Shown here: in pieces, positions 43,620 through 54,195 of the stretch
How positions within the stretch are numbered: position 1 is the stretch's first letter
How the letters are laid out: the number at the start of each line of letters is the position of its first letter
Source: Forficula auricularia
Lineage: Eukaryota; Arthropoda; Insecta; Dermaptera; Forficulidae
Direction: 5' to 3'
Length of the DNA: 64,000 nt
Assembly: GCA_024734495.1 (NCBI GenBank)
Contig: JALMQS010000820.1
Location: 775,712 to 839,711, forward strand
The notes under the pieces: model-generated
What the model was told of the DNA's origin: nothing
What the model saw: the letters and a program-made list of their open reading frames with translations, nothing else
Database searches by the model: none
Program-made: the position numbers and the translations under genes

Positions 43620-44450
43620 ACCAGTTCCGAAGCCCAACGTCCGCGGGCATCTTGCTGGCCAGGGGGCTATGGTCTGACTCCACAGTGGGTTTTAAAATAA
43701 TAATTTTAATAAATTTTATTTGTCATGAGCTATTAATAACTGGTGTGGTTACCAGACGACGACACTCCTAATTTACACCCCCTTCCTTTATTTCAATCGG
43801 ATTAAAATTTCTACACAACTAATAACTCATAAGTACACCAATTTAAAAAAAAAATTGTTATTGCCGTTTTTGAGAAAATCAAAAAAACGAAAAATCTTTC
43901 ATGTATATAGGTTAATGTCAAATTCCGATGTTTCTATTTCATCCAAAAGCCCAATGTACTCCTTCTAGAATATATCGAGCTTATGTTTCGAATTTCGTAG
44001 CTCTGAGACTTATGATTGCGAAACGCAAAGAGGCTATATATATATACATACGTACGGAATGGCCAACGGATTCTTTGGCCTCTGGGTACCGCAATATCCG
44101 GTTTTATGTCCTAAATCCGATTTCCAACTATTAAGGACATCGATTCCTTCCACCTAGAAGTTACAAAATGAAATTAACTTTTTTCATCTCTGAGATAGAA
44201 GCTCTTAAAGTGTCAGGACCCAGGCAGGCGATCTCAATACTTCATATTATGTTCTATAGGAATGCTTCTTAAAGTTTTGGGCCACGTCCCCCTAGGGGGC
44301 CATGGATTACCCGCAGGGAGGCCGCGAAGAGTCGCAAATTAAATTATTATTGTTAAATAAGTTTAAATATTTGGATTTTAATTTTAAAATTTCGAAAATG
44401 TATTGAAATGTTGAAATGAGAATATATTTGCAACTGCTTATAACTCAGAC
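43620..44450. other. AT-rich sequence with GC-rich patches
   Basis: 43625-43690 may be a piece of the 24271 repeat head. 44270-44335 (GGGCCACGTCCCCCTAGGGG) resembles a hAT subterminal patch without a partner. 44460-44560 repeats the left end of the 22463 hAT MITE. No gene supported. Confidence 0.4.
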
Positions 44451-44859
44451 ATAATTTGAGACAGCATTTTTATGCAGTAAAAACTGCCAAAATATGCAGT
44501 TAATAAGGCTGTAATATGCAGAAATATGCAAATATATGCAGTAAAAATTGGCAAAATATTTTTTTTTTTAATTTAAGAAATAAAATGATAAAATACTTGT
44601 GTTAATAGATTTGAAATAATAATTAAACAATTCAATCTTTTCTAGTCGTTAAGATGTCAACAAGAAAAAAAAAATATTTATATTTAGAGATTTCGCCGAA
44701 ATATTAATAAAATAAAATATATTAAATTATTTGTATATCTATTTCTATTAATGTAATTCATTTATGAAAAATATTTCTTGGAATGTTTAAGAGGCTTTGG
44801 GTTATTAATAATTCATATAGTTTTAATAGATTTATCAGAATTCTACAAATAATTATATA

Positions 44860-45380
44860 ATGTCATTCACTCAATTTCTTTCTAAAAGACAATACCTTAA
44901 CAAGCAGCGAATTTTAGAAAACATCAGACATAATTTGTCAAAATGTTTGTAAGTATACTGTATATATTACTTTATTTTTAATTAAGTCAATTCTACGATA
45001 TTAAGTATTGAGTAGTATTTCTAGTTCTTTAAATGGACTATTTCAAATAATTAATTATAATTTTTATTAGTTTCCGGCACAAGCAAGAAGAGTATCCGTT
45101 ACCGGGACAGATTTGATAAAAGTCACTGAAGGTAAATATTTTATTAACAAACTTTGTGATCGAAAAAACTATTATATTATTAATTTTAAACTATTAAATT
45201 ATTAATTTTATTATATTAAATTTCAGCTATTAATACAATCCAAGATTGGATTAATTAGACCGTAGTAATTGATAACGACATTGAAATTGAAACCAAAATG
45301 AACAAGGAAAATAAAATATATGTGGCTAAATTGATAGTCATTTACCAACAATGGGTTTTTATGCCGATTCCAAAATAAAA
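44860..45380 (+). other. Candidate host exons (uncertain, with an in-frame stop)
   Basis: 44860-44948 reads MSFTQFLSKRQYLNKQRILE...NLSKC up to a GTAAGT donor. 45071-45131 lies between TTATTAG and GGTAAAT and reads FPAQARRVSVTGTDLIKVTE. 45227 onward, after a TTTCAG acceptor, continues in phase with the second exon as AINTIQDWIN, then TAG, then VVIDNDIEIETKMNKENK. Exons 2 and 3 agree in phase, but exon 1 would join them out of frame. So this is either a decayed gene, part of a gene with other exons, or coincidence. I do not recognise the protein. Confidence 0.22.
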
Positions 45381-45387
45381 CAATAAG

Positions 45388-45571
45388 CTGGGGGGTCAGA
45401 TAGGTTAGGCGGTAGCGTATCATCCTGCTAACCAAGTGGACCCGGGTTCGAATCCGACTCGAGGCATTCGGCTAAAATCTGACCCCTGGGGTAGAGACAA
45501 AATTTAAAAAATATATAGTATCGTAAATTGGCTTATGGTTGGAAGGGCCGAAAAGCCAAAAAAAAAAAAAA
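45388..45571 (+). mobile_element. tRNA-derived SINE
   Basis: The head resembles a tRNA (A-box-like TAGGTTAGGCGGTAGCG near 45401-45417, perfect B-box GGTTCGAATCC at 45445-45455, anticodon-arm-like CCTGCTAACC). It is followed by a tRNA-unrelated body ending GGGCCGAAAAGCC and an A-run of about 15. The two boxes would form an internal RNA polymerase III promoter. It lies between a possible exon and an RTE relic. Confidence 0.8.
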
Positions 45572-45689
45572 GCTCATCATCCATTCAAAGATGTTACAAA
45601 AATTGAAATTGAATATTTGGAATAAATTTTAAAAACAGGGAAATAATAATATGACACAATATTAAATATTTTATTACGAAAAAAGCCAA

Positions 45690-46790
45690 AATTATCGATG
45701 ACGAGAACACCTTAGAATCCAATGTACCAAAGACGGAAGTAAATAGTTCTGAAGTAATATCAGCACTCCTCTTCCTTGAAAACAGAAAAGCTCCAGGAAT
45801 CGATGAATTTCGAACGAACTCCTTAAATACGGAGGGAACCAATTAACCAGTGAACTTAGTAAAATGATAAAAATCATATTCTAACAGACTCAAATCCCCC
45901 AGGAGTGGAAAACCAGTTCCACAATCACAGTTTATAAGAGAGGTAACAGAAATGACCCATCCAATTATAGAAGAATAACCTTACTTTGAACAAGTCTAAA
46001 ACTACTAACCAAGATCTTATTGAATAAGTTAGAACCTCTTATTAAAACCAGGGAAGAACAATATGTGTTCAGAAGAAATCGCTCAACAGTAGATGCCCTG
46101 TTCGGTATCCGCCAAATCATTGAAAAATCCATCGAGCATTTTAAACCCGCTTTTATGTGCTTCGTGGATCTGTCAAGAGCTTTCGACAGAGTTCGTTTAG
46201 AAGTTATAATAACTATTCTAAGAACATAGAACATCCCCTTCAGATCTTATAGCCCTAATTAGGCATATTAATTTCGACACCGAAACTAAAATTATAACGG
46301 AAAACGGTCTCAGCGAACCTATAAGAATGGAATAAGACAAGGCGATTCTTTAAGTCCTGCTGTCTTTAATCTAATCATGGATGATTTAATATCACACATT
46401 AAAGGAATTAAAGGATACATCCTAAGAGAAAAAGATATTAATATTGTTTGTTACGCTGATGACGCCGTTCTTATTACTGAATCTGAAGACGATCTACAGA
46501 CTCCTCCACCAATTCGGCAAGATCGCGGAAAAATTTAATATGCAAGTTTCTGCTAATTCCAAGATATCGTCAAATTGACAAAAGATCGCCGTCGGTACTG
46601 GAACGAACATGTGGATAGAGCCAACGCGGAAGGACCAATCAAAATAGCCCGGGATGGAAGGCCAGCAACCAAGAGACCTAGGGTCAGACCGCCGAAGAGG
46701 TGGAAAGAAAGCTGGGCGTCCTCTTCCACTAAGACGTGAGGCGTGTGTAGAAGAACAGGCGATAAGCCTATAATAAAGAAGAAGAAGATA
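45690..46790 (+). pseudogene. RTE-like non-LTR retrotransposon reverse transcriptase, broken
   Basis: Ordered motifs across several frames: ENRKAPGIDEF (about 45778-45810), TITVYKRGN.NDPSNYRRIT (45915-45980) and EEQYVFRRNRSTVDALFGIR (from 46047). They continue with CFVDLSRAFDRVRLE (46158-46203), GIRQGDSLSPAVFNLIMDDL (46330-46390) and CYADDAVLITESEDD (46450-46494). After YADD the thumb is deleted and the frame resumes at the C-terminal RRYWNEHVDRANAEGPIKIA and RPPKRWKESWASSS (to about 46735). It ends with an AAGAAGAAGAAG-type 3' microsatellite. The order matches RTE-clade or closely related elements. Many stops; the open piece is 46020-46229. Flanking phrases AATAAAATATATGTGG at 45310 and 46804 could be a target duplication. 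Confidence 0.85.
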
Positions 46791-46799
46791 AAGGCCAAG

Positions 46800-47450
46800 C
46801 AGAAATAAAATATATGTGGGTAAAGTGATTGAATAGATTTTATATACTTACAAATTTGACAAAATATTAAATATTTAAATTTTTTATTATATGATAAAGG
46901 CCAAGCCAATTTACGTTATTGTAAATAAACAAATTTGTTCTTAATTTATTGGTTTTTTTCACCCTGACCATTAATTAGAGTTCATTACCAACAAGTCCAA
47001 AAAACAAAACAAAAATAGATTTTAATTTCAAATTATACAGAATTTTTAAATTTTATGCAAAACTTTCGTTAATTTTGCCAAAAAAATAACAATATTTTTT
47101 CTTCTAAAGAAGGAAGTACAAAGTGCTGTACCATTTTAAAATCTCAACTAAATGGGCCGATTTTTTAAATAACTTGCCTTGTTTGTTTACTAAACTTTTT
47201 TTACTTTAAAGATGATTCAAAGTTAGCTGATGAATTTTTTTTAAAACATAAGTACGACAAAAATATTTTTTTCTTCAAAAGTATAGTACTTATGGTTTTA
47301 TTTTGAACTCTGGTCAATAGCAGGATTATTCAGTAATGCGGAACAAAAATTAGAATAGTAAAATATGTAAATTTGTAGCCACAGCATCTCGATATTTAGG
47401 ACAGGGCAGCGATTTTAACCAATTTCAAAAAATTCCTATAACTCGAAAAC
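46800..47450. other. AT-rich spacer
   Basis: No gene or repeat boundary recognised. Confidence 0.4.
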
Positions 47451-47451
47451 C

Positions 47452-47720
47452 GAGAGGTGAACCGCGACCTAATATACTGTACACCTACTTCCCCTTGTTC
47501 TTCCAAATATTTCCAAGTACTTCCAAATATTTCCAAGTACTTCTAAATATTTCCAAATATTTCCTAGTACTTCCAAATATTTCCAAGTACTTCCAAATAT
47601 TCCCAAGTACTTCCAAATATTTCCAAGTATGTACTTTCAAATATTTCCAAATATTTCCTAGTACTTTCAAATATTTCCAAATATTTCCAAGTACTTCCAA
47701 ATACTTCCAAAATACTTCCA
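47452..47720. repeat. Decamer minisatellite grown inside a MITE remnant
   Basis: Starts with the left end of the GTGAACCGCGACC MITE (47456-47495). It then has about 22 units of a 10-bp repeat alternating TTCCAAATAT and TTCCAAGTAC (47501-47715) with a few unit slips. Both strands stay open because 10-bp periodicity cycles frames; neither frame is a gene. Confidence 0.9.
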
Positions 47721-48300
47721 AAGAGGTATTGACTATGAGACTATGAGACTTTTATTTAAAAAAAAAAATTATGTTCAGGACCGTCTTAAATTGCCCTATC
47801 CCGTGTTCACGGTTTATCGTTGTGATACTTGACAGTTCTAAGGCTAAAAAGCCACAAATCTAATAAGTTCTTTGTTAAAAAATGGTAGGTAAATATTTTG
47901 GTACTAGAACGAACTTCCAATGACTTACTGTTCTTAAATTAACTTGAATTAAGACAAAATAGACACACATGTATCAAGAAAAAATCATACTTGAAAATGA
48001 TTTTTCTGTATATTTCAGACATTTCTCTGAGCAACCAAAATATTTGTATAAATACAACCTTTCGACCCTCGAACGAGCTGTGGTCCCCAAGCATGCCGAG
48101 TTTAGATAATGCTTATCTTAAAATTTTGATTTTTCTATAGATGACTTATTTATTCACAAGCAGGTCATATCCTTTTTCTCTTATTATTTATATAATTATA
48201 GATAAGAAAGTTAAATTATAAAATAAATAATAATATTAATAATTGATATCGGAAATTCATATTCAGTATTAGATGGAAAGCGTTGCAATCAATACATAGT
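47720..48300. other. AT-rich sequence
   Basis: Nothing recognised; leads into the candidate exon at 48322. Confidence 0.35.
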
Positions 48301-48321
48301 TTCTATTGGAATTTAGTGAGA

Positions 48322-48383
48322 ATGAATCTACAAGAAAACTCTCTGGATAGAATTGACGAGATTACCCCTCTACTAGGAAGCAG
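48322..48383 (+). CDS. Candidate first coding exon of an unknown gene
   Basis: ATG at 48322 in a purine-rich context (GTGAGAATG) opens MNLQENSLDRIDEITPLLGS and runs into CAG followed by the donor GTAGGT at 48384. The acidic DEITPLL segment resembles N-terminal dileucine sorting signals of endolysosomal membrane proteins, which is only an analogy. No downstream exon is identified in the window, so this rests on codon context and the splice donor. Confidence 0.28.
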
Positions 48384-48769
48384 GTAGGTAATTTGTTATT
48401 AAATTTCTTAAAATAGCTAAATTGTAATTACGAATAAATAAATACATATTATAAAAATAACTAAAATATAGTTTTTAAATCAGGTACAATTGTAAGAAAA
48501 TTTTAACGAATTAATATTTGGAACACGAGAAATAGAATAAATACCCGTAAAGTGCGTCAATTAACGTAACTCTACTGTCAAAAAACTTGAAACTAGTTTA
48601 TTGTTTTAAAGGAAAATTAAAATATATACAGTCTAATCTAAAACATAAACAATTTTAATAAAAAACAAAAAATATATGAAGAAAATCAAACTTGTTTTTT
48701 ATCACTGTTAATAATAAAAAGAACTGTCTTAAAGATGGATACTATTAACATACGTTCAGATGGGAAGAG

Positions 48770-49000
48770 AAGGTCTTGTACCAATCACAAGATGGCGGCT
48801 GGAGGGGAAATGCCTGTCCTGACTGGAGACACCCCCACTCCTGCTTTTCTAGCCTAGCTGTTCCTCCTTAGCTCCTTGTTCTCTACCAATCCCCTCCACT
48901 CCTAAAAGAAGTGTTACCACCTATTGAATTTATAAATCCCCTAGATTGAACTTCTTAGTAAGCTAGAAATCCGACAGATTGGCGATCCTAGCGACATCTA
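48770..49000. other. GC-balanced unique island
   Basis: AATCACAAGATGGCGGCTGG (YY1-like core AAGATGGCGGC) and a pyrimidine-rich stretch. It is unique in the window; could be regulatory. Confidence 0.3.
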
Positions 49001-49900
49001 CTTTTTTTTTTAATGAAATTTTTCGGAAGAGTAAGTTTAAAAACGAAGAATTTGAAAAAAAAAAAGTAAAGTAAATTAATTTTTTAATTTTATTTCCACT
49101 TTGTGAAACACCAATATAATCCGTTAAATAATTCGTGTGAAAATGTGTTGTTTAGTTAGTTGTTTATAAATGTTTATTTTCTGAAATACAATTGACATTT
49201 TCTGAAATTAACGCATTCAAACTTCTATATTTTTTATAAACACCCTGTATTAAGTGTATTAATAAGTTTTTTGCTTAATACATGTTTATGTAAATATTTG
49301 TCAATATCTATAATAAATTATATCACTATGATTATTATTTCACTTTTGAGAATGACTGTATGCCTGTTAATCTCATGACTAATTGAAATATTTCTTGTTT
49401 ATTATTTATTTATTTATTTATTTATCCTCTCATAAGAAGAAAATTAAATTTTCTTCAAGAGAGATGACGCAATGAATAAATGAATTATAATCCCTTCATC
49501 TGTTAATGGCTTGGTTCATAATATTCATCTTTAATGTCTACATTAACTATAATGAATAATTTCATTAAAGCTGACCTTTTTTTTTTTTTGTTCTCCTTTA
49601 GAATCTCCAAGCAAGTCTATTGAGTTTTTGTCTCGGTCCCTAGACAGGGCTGTTCATCAATAGATTACAATAAAGTAAAGGGCCAAAGGGTTTGGAAATT
49701 CTAAATTCCCCCTTGGAGCAAGTAAATCTCACCTAAAAGCCAAGCCAAGATAAAGGAATGCTTTTTACTATCTTAATATTAAAATAGAATAATGAAATAT
49801 AGGAATGAGAAAATTGATTTAAATCAGTCTTTGGTATTTTTAATCAATCCTTATATTCATATTAATATCTAATTTAAAAGATTTTTGAAGTGATAACTTC
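49000..49900. other. AT-rich stretch
   Basis: 49085-49140 is an inverted copy of 56520-56580 (CTTTGTGAAACACCA). TTTATTTATTTATT microsatellite near 49410. No gene. Confidence 0.45.
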
Positions 49901-50135
49901 TTTTGGCGCGCCTTGCACACTTTTTATTTTACTTGGCAATAAATGGGATTGAGCCGTCACGCATCACGCGTCACTGTTGGTACCAATCCAAGTCACAGAT
50001 AGCGCTGCAGCATTAACTCTAATCTCAAATTAATATCTTATATTTGAATTTTGGCGCTCATGTAGGTACATTTTATTTTCCTGGGCAGTAAAATGGAATT
50101 GAGCCGTGATGAGTCACGTCACGGGTCACGTTTGA
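49900..50135. repeat. Tandem duplication with CRE/AP-1-like sites
   Basis: Two direct copies of about 80 bp spaced about 150 bp (49902-49985 and 50053-50135) share TTGGCGC, TTTTATTTT.C.TGG and TTGAGCCGT. Each ends in clustered TCACG motifs (CACGCGTCAC; GAGTCACGTCACGGGTCACG). Possibly a duplicated regulatory module. Confidence 0.5.
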
Positions 50136-50285
50136 GCTGTGGTCTAGTGCCAGTTCAATCATTGTCGGAAAATTCATTAATTATTCCTTTTCAAAAAATA
50201 ATAAAATTATTCAAATTTATAATTTCACATTTTTAGTTGAAATTATTTTACTAAAACTTGGCAAAAAAAAAGATTACATATAGTA

Positions 50286-50507
50286 AAAAAATACTATATT
50301 ATGTATATTGGTAAAATAACAACCCATCCTCAGTAATAAGCTATTTTCTGTATCTCCTGACGATGGGTTGACAGCCCGAAATATATACCATAAATTGAGA
50401 AAACTCTCTCTTTTATTTCTTACACGTGAAACAAGTGAGCTAGTGAATAACTCATAGTAAATAATAATTTTCAAAAAAAATATTTTTACTTTTCTTTTAT
50501 TATTATA
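50286..50507. mobile_element. Ribozyme-family element, homologue of 22203-23108
   Basis: Right part (GAGAAAACTCTCTCTTTTAT, CACGTGAAACAAGTGAGC, ATAACTCATAGTAAATAATA) aligns with the interrupted copy and shows the hAT-free site. Flanking ATATAGTA occurs at 50278-50285 and 50508-50515. The motif at 50345-50405 is hammerhead-like. Confidence 0.55.
50345..50405 (+). ncRNA. Hammerhead-like motif, divergent
   Basis: Core CTGACGA 50357-50363, stem II GGG/CCC, GAAA 50378-50381 and an outer helix TTTTCT/AGAAAA. The stem III and cleavage triplet (UAUAUAC) are not standard, so activity is doubtful. Confidence 0.4.
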
Positions 50508-50509
50508 AT

Positions 50510-51750
50510 ATAGTATGTGAAAACGCCGCTAACATTGTAAGCTCAAGCAACTCTGCTTAGGCTAAATGGGAATCAAGCAACATGGAATCAAAACGTCTGA
50601 TTTGAAATTCAAATTTCGCTTCAAACCTCAAAGAAAATACTTCTCTTTCATCTTCCATTTGGAGCGTTTAATATATGAAGTGTTATGGTTTTTGGAAGCT
50701 GACGACAGATTTATTTAATCTCCGTTTCCCTACATAAACATGAAAAGCAACTGCGGATATTAGAGAAGTTTAATAGAAATAGAGAGAGAGCAATATTTAT
50801 TTCGTATTTTCCCCCTTGGAAATCGCTAGCGGATTCGGTTGATGACATCGTTAACTGAAATCGGGAAGAGAAGTAATTGAAGTCATTTATTGAGAGATTC
50901 GCTGCTTAAGAGTTTGCGGGGATCGCGGAGGAAGAAAAATGTCCAGAAGGGCCGTAAAAGAGACTGTAAAACGCTACTCTAGTGTTTTGATAACGATTTC
51001 ATTTAAATGGAACTTTAATGAAAATTTATTTAATACATCTTTTAATGGTTTAATTATGAAGGAGCGTTAAAGCAAGAGATGCTTTCCGACCCAATGCCCT
51101 GGTAGGACTTGTGCTGCTTGATAATTAATAACATTCTTACATTTAATATGGATATGTAAAACATTTTCCATCCATAATCCAATCGTTAAATTTAGGGCAC
51201 GAAGTTGTTATAAGCTTAATATTTTAAACTCGAGTTTAAAATGCAATTAACATGTTTTGTGGTCTGCGAGTCTTTATTATTGGCCGAATGTTTTCTACAT
51301 TTGATTCAATCACGAATCAATTGTAGGGAATTTTTGTCAAATATTGAGTGAAAATAATATTTGAACTTATATATTTCTAACTTGAAACAAGTTCACTTGG
51401 TGATCCATCCGAATGTCTAGCGGGCTATACGCAAAATGACGTTGGATTGTAGCTAGGTGGATCACATCTTTTTTCTCTCTTGGTCCAGACTTAAGACTCC
51501 ACAGACTTTAATAGCATAATCCGCAGTAGTCTCGTGATAAAATATCTTTTTCAAATAAAGCGCGGTCAAAACATTTCTCATTGATAGGTCAATTATTCTT
51601 TGTTATATCAGTTAAAAAAATTATAAAAATTTATTATTGGCTGTTAAAGCTAGTATTTTTGTCATTAAATTTATTGAAGGTTGTAATTTTGCTAAAATCA
51701 ATCATAATTATAACTATTTATTATAACTACACAAATTATTATATACAGGG
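50510..51750. other. Unique-looking sequence without a gene call
   Basis: 50520-51010 has balanced composition and no repeats (for example CGGGAAGAGAAGTAATTGAA, GCGGGGATCGCGGAGG). Short palindrome GATTCAATCACGAATC near 51303. Could be conserved non-coding DNA. A terminus-like phrase TATACAGGGTGTTCCACAAA occurs at 51742. Confidence 0.3.
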
Positions 51751-51837
51751 TGTTCCACAAAATTCGTTCATTAAAAGTTTTCATGCAAGGAGTTGAGAGA
51801 AAATTTTGAACTTTGACATATTTATGTTTTGGAATTT

Positions 51838-52070
51838 TTTTTTTTTTATAAATTTTATTAAACCAATTATTTTACATTAATTAATGTATACATTGTATTT
51901 TTGCTTCGATTCCGGAGATTACTTCTCCACCATCGAGTGTCCTTATTCATCTTTAGTCCTTGTTTTTAATAAGAGGAAAAATCTAATTAGATAAAAAAAC
52001 CTCTTTTCCGATAATTATTTCAATTCCATTATTCCCCAATCAAGTCGATTGGAATTCCATCCTCAATCCA
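51838..52070 (-). mobile_element. A-tailed retroposon (minus copy)
   Basis: Reverse complement of 32815-33050: T-run at the start, then TAAACCAATTATTTTACATT, TCCGGAGATTACTTCTCC and TTCCCCAATCAAGTCGATTG. Same family as the tandem pair. Confidence 0.8.
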
Positions 52071-52685
52071 TTCTATATGTTTTGGAATGAATTAACAACT
52101 TATGAACACTTTCCGCAATCGGTATCAACGTTCTTATTTTCTATAGAACCCCTCAAATATCTTTGCATCATTATATTAAGTGTTAAAAACTAAGATTTTG
52201 TATAATGCACTCGATATTTAAAATTTATAATTTCTTAGTTATTTTAAATAATTTATATAATCTACCAATTTAGAGTTCATCTTTAAAAATTAATAATAAT
52301 TAAACTAATATTTGTATAATTAATTTGATCATTTAGAACTCTTAATTAGACATTAAAGAATCTTACTTAATCATAAAAATTCAAATTTTATATCCAGCAA
52401 GGAAATCAAAAATTAAAATTTTTCAAATCGTCCGATTCGGCGTGGAATGAATTTAATGACATCTCAATATTCTTAAACATGGTTAAACTAAATGAAAATG
52501 TTGAGCGCATAGATAAATTTAACCCAAACAGACAGACTGACAAAATTACAAGATGAATAAAACCGAGTAAATATTTTTTATAAGTACGATTTTTATACTA
52601 TAGCAAATATACTTTCATTTATTATTACTGACAATCTGATAAAGTATTGTTTGTCCATTAAAAAAATTCTCGTATTTAAAATATA
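52070..52685. other. AT-rich spacer
   Basis: 52385-52450 matches 3690-3790 in part. No gene. Confidence 0.4.
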
Positions 52686-52773
52686 CATATATAAATGTTA
52701 AATTGGATGTTGATGAAGGCAGTCCACAGTGGTTGTAAAAAATAAGACTAGAATGGTTTTATTATTTTACATT

Positions 52774-52830
52774 TATTCGTTAAACCGACGTTTCGGAGAT
52801 TTATTCTTTCTTTCTTCAGGGTAACGAAAA
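52774..52830 (-). ncRNA. Hammerhead ribozyme motif (left arm)
   Basis: Minus strand: stem I TTCGTTA...CC with GG..TAACGAA (9 pairs with a two-base bulge), core CTGAAGA, then an eroded stem II 5' strand against TCTCC, GAAA, CG and UC. Stem I is the longest in the window, and its bulge is where loop-loop contacts normally form in type I hammerheads. Confidence 0.65.
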
Positions 52831-52870
52831 GTCAATGAAAGTAGTTCAAATCATAATTACTTTCATTGAC

Positions 52871-52926
52871 TTTTCGTTACCCTGAAGTAGGAGAGAATAA
52901 ATCTCCGAAACGTCGGTTTAACGAAT
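52871..52926 (+). ncRNA. Hammerhead ribozyme motif (right arm)
   Basis: Same stem I as the left arm; stem II is perfect (GGAGA/TCTCC, GAATAAA loop) and GAAACGTC is at 52908-52914. However, the core reads CTGAAGT, so the last core A is changed to T, predicted to hurt cleavage. Each arm thus carries a different defect. Confidence 0.6.
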
Positions 52927-53445
52927 AAATGTAAAATAATAAAACCATTATAGTCTTATTTTTTACAACCACCGTGGACTGCCTTCATCAACATCCAATT
53001 TCATATTTATACCACAAAACGACATCAACTATATAAATGTTATTTTATGTTCTGCTTTTTTATTTATTTATGAATTATTGTTACATTTGAGAGTATTTTT
53101 TGTACGAAAAATTAAGAGTATGTTACCTAATGGTGTGTGGGGGAGGGGGGGGGGGTGGTACTGGCCGCGAAATAATGTAGTTTAGTATTTTAAAGGGAAT
53201 ATACTTTCGGATTTTAAGGAGGCTGCGACTAATAAAAGGTTAAGAGGAACTCCCCTAGAGGGAAGGAAGCCTCAACATATAGACTGGGGAGCGAATCGAA
53301 AGAAATTATTTACATGATTTACTTTACTTTTTTTTCAAATTCTCGTATTTAAAATTACTTTTCCGAAAAAATTTAATATAATATATTAATAATTATGATG
53401 AAAATAATGGGAGTTTGTGAATTTCAATATTTTTTTTTCTTTTTT

Positions 53446-53745
53446 AACCGACTTCAAAAAAAGAGGAGGCTCTTTATTCGACTGATTTTTTTTTTTTTTT
53501 AATATTTTTTTTTTTTTTTGTCTATGTTACCATATATATCTCCGCAAATTGTGAACCGATTTTGATGATTTTTTTTGCATTGGGTTCAGTCCAGCTTCCG
53601 ATTGGTCCCGTCTTTTTTTCATTGGTATTGGACCTTTTTTGATATGTTTGTTAGGCATAATTTCTTTGTTTATCAACCGATTTTAATGATTCTTTTTTTA
53701 TTGGAAAGAGAGTACCTTAGGGGGTGGTACCATATTAATTTGGTC
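53446..53745 (-). mobile_element. ACCGACTTCAAAAA family, right-end fragment (inverted)
   Basis: AACCGACTTCAAAAAAAGAG, then complements of AAATCGGTTCACAATT, CCAATGCAAAAAAAT, GGTCCAATACCA and GGTACC-type words, ending at CATATTAATTTGGTCAA. It joins directly to the exon-like sequence that follows. Confidence 0.75.
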
Positions 53746-54106
53746 AAAGCACAAGAGATAAGACTAAGGGATCCAGAAACGAATGTGATCGAAAATTTGT
53801 GTAAATTTCCATTACTCCCTAAAATTCATATAAGATCTAGTCGTGACGGTTTAGTTGATGAACTTATTAACTTATTAAAAATAATTGGGAAACAAATTAA
53901 AGTAATATATATCTTCAGATTAGACCTGAACGAGATTCCAGTGGACCCAGAGATATTGCGTGACTTATGCCCTGAATTAGTTTATTTACAAATCAGGTTA
54001 AAAATATGGTATTTCTAATGAGGTGGATGTTATATTAAATGCATCAACGTATGTTCAGCTATTAGAATCCTTTCTATTCAAAGGAGTATTTTCTCCAGAT
54101 ATATAA
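53746..54106 (+). pseudogene. 3' terminal exon or processed pseudogene of an unknown, possibly LRR-like protein
   Basis: Open frame KAQEIRLRDPETNVIENLCK...LLPKIHIRSSRDGLVDELIN...IIGKQIKVIYIFRLDLNEIP...LRDLCPELVYLQIR is followed by a frameshift. From 54014 it continues as SNEVDVILNASTYVQLLESF and LFKGVFSPDI with TAA at 54104. The leucine spacing (LxxLCPELxxLxI) is like leucine-rich-repeat or F-box/LRR proteins, but no definite family is recognised. Polyadenylation signals AATAAA occur at 54196 and 54210. The frameshift and the direct junction with a transposon fragment favour a pseudogene; a real terminal exon with a short undetected intron is the alternative. Confidence 0.4.
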
Positions 54107-54195
54107 GGGGGGGGGGGTCATTGTAGTAAATAATTTATTTGAATTTTTTTTTAATTATTAAGTTCATTTCATTCTTTTGTAATCAATTTATGATA

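Larger units (their letters stand above)
52701..53029. mobile_element. Head-to-head ribozyme palindrome with 13-bp TSD
   Basis: Arms 52703-52845 and 52855-53003 are near-perfect inverted copies containing the tail ATGAAGGCAGTCCAC, a hammerhead motif and GTAACGAAAAGTCAATGAAA. The right side continues for about 25 further bases. Direct repeats TATATAAATGTTA at 52688-52700 and 53030-53042 mark it as one insertion event. It is the best preserved copy of this layout. Confidence 0.8.

Noticed and set aside
45445..45455. Functional tRNA gene at the B-box
   Set aside because: Acceptor and anticodon arms do not close, and a body with an A tail follows, so it is a SINE head rather than a tRNA gene.
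47485..47746. Overlapping open frames on both strands, tandem WKYLEV/SKYFQ repeats
   Set aside because: Produced by the 10-bp minisatellite, which cycles all frames; no start context or non-repeat domain.
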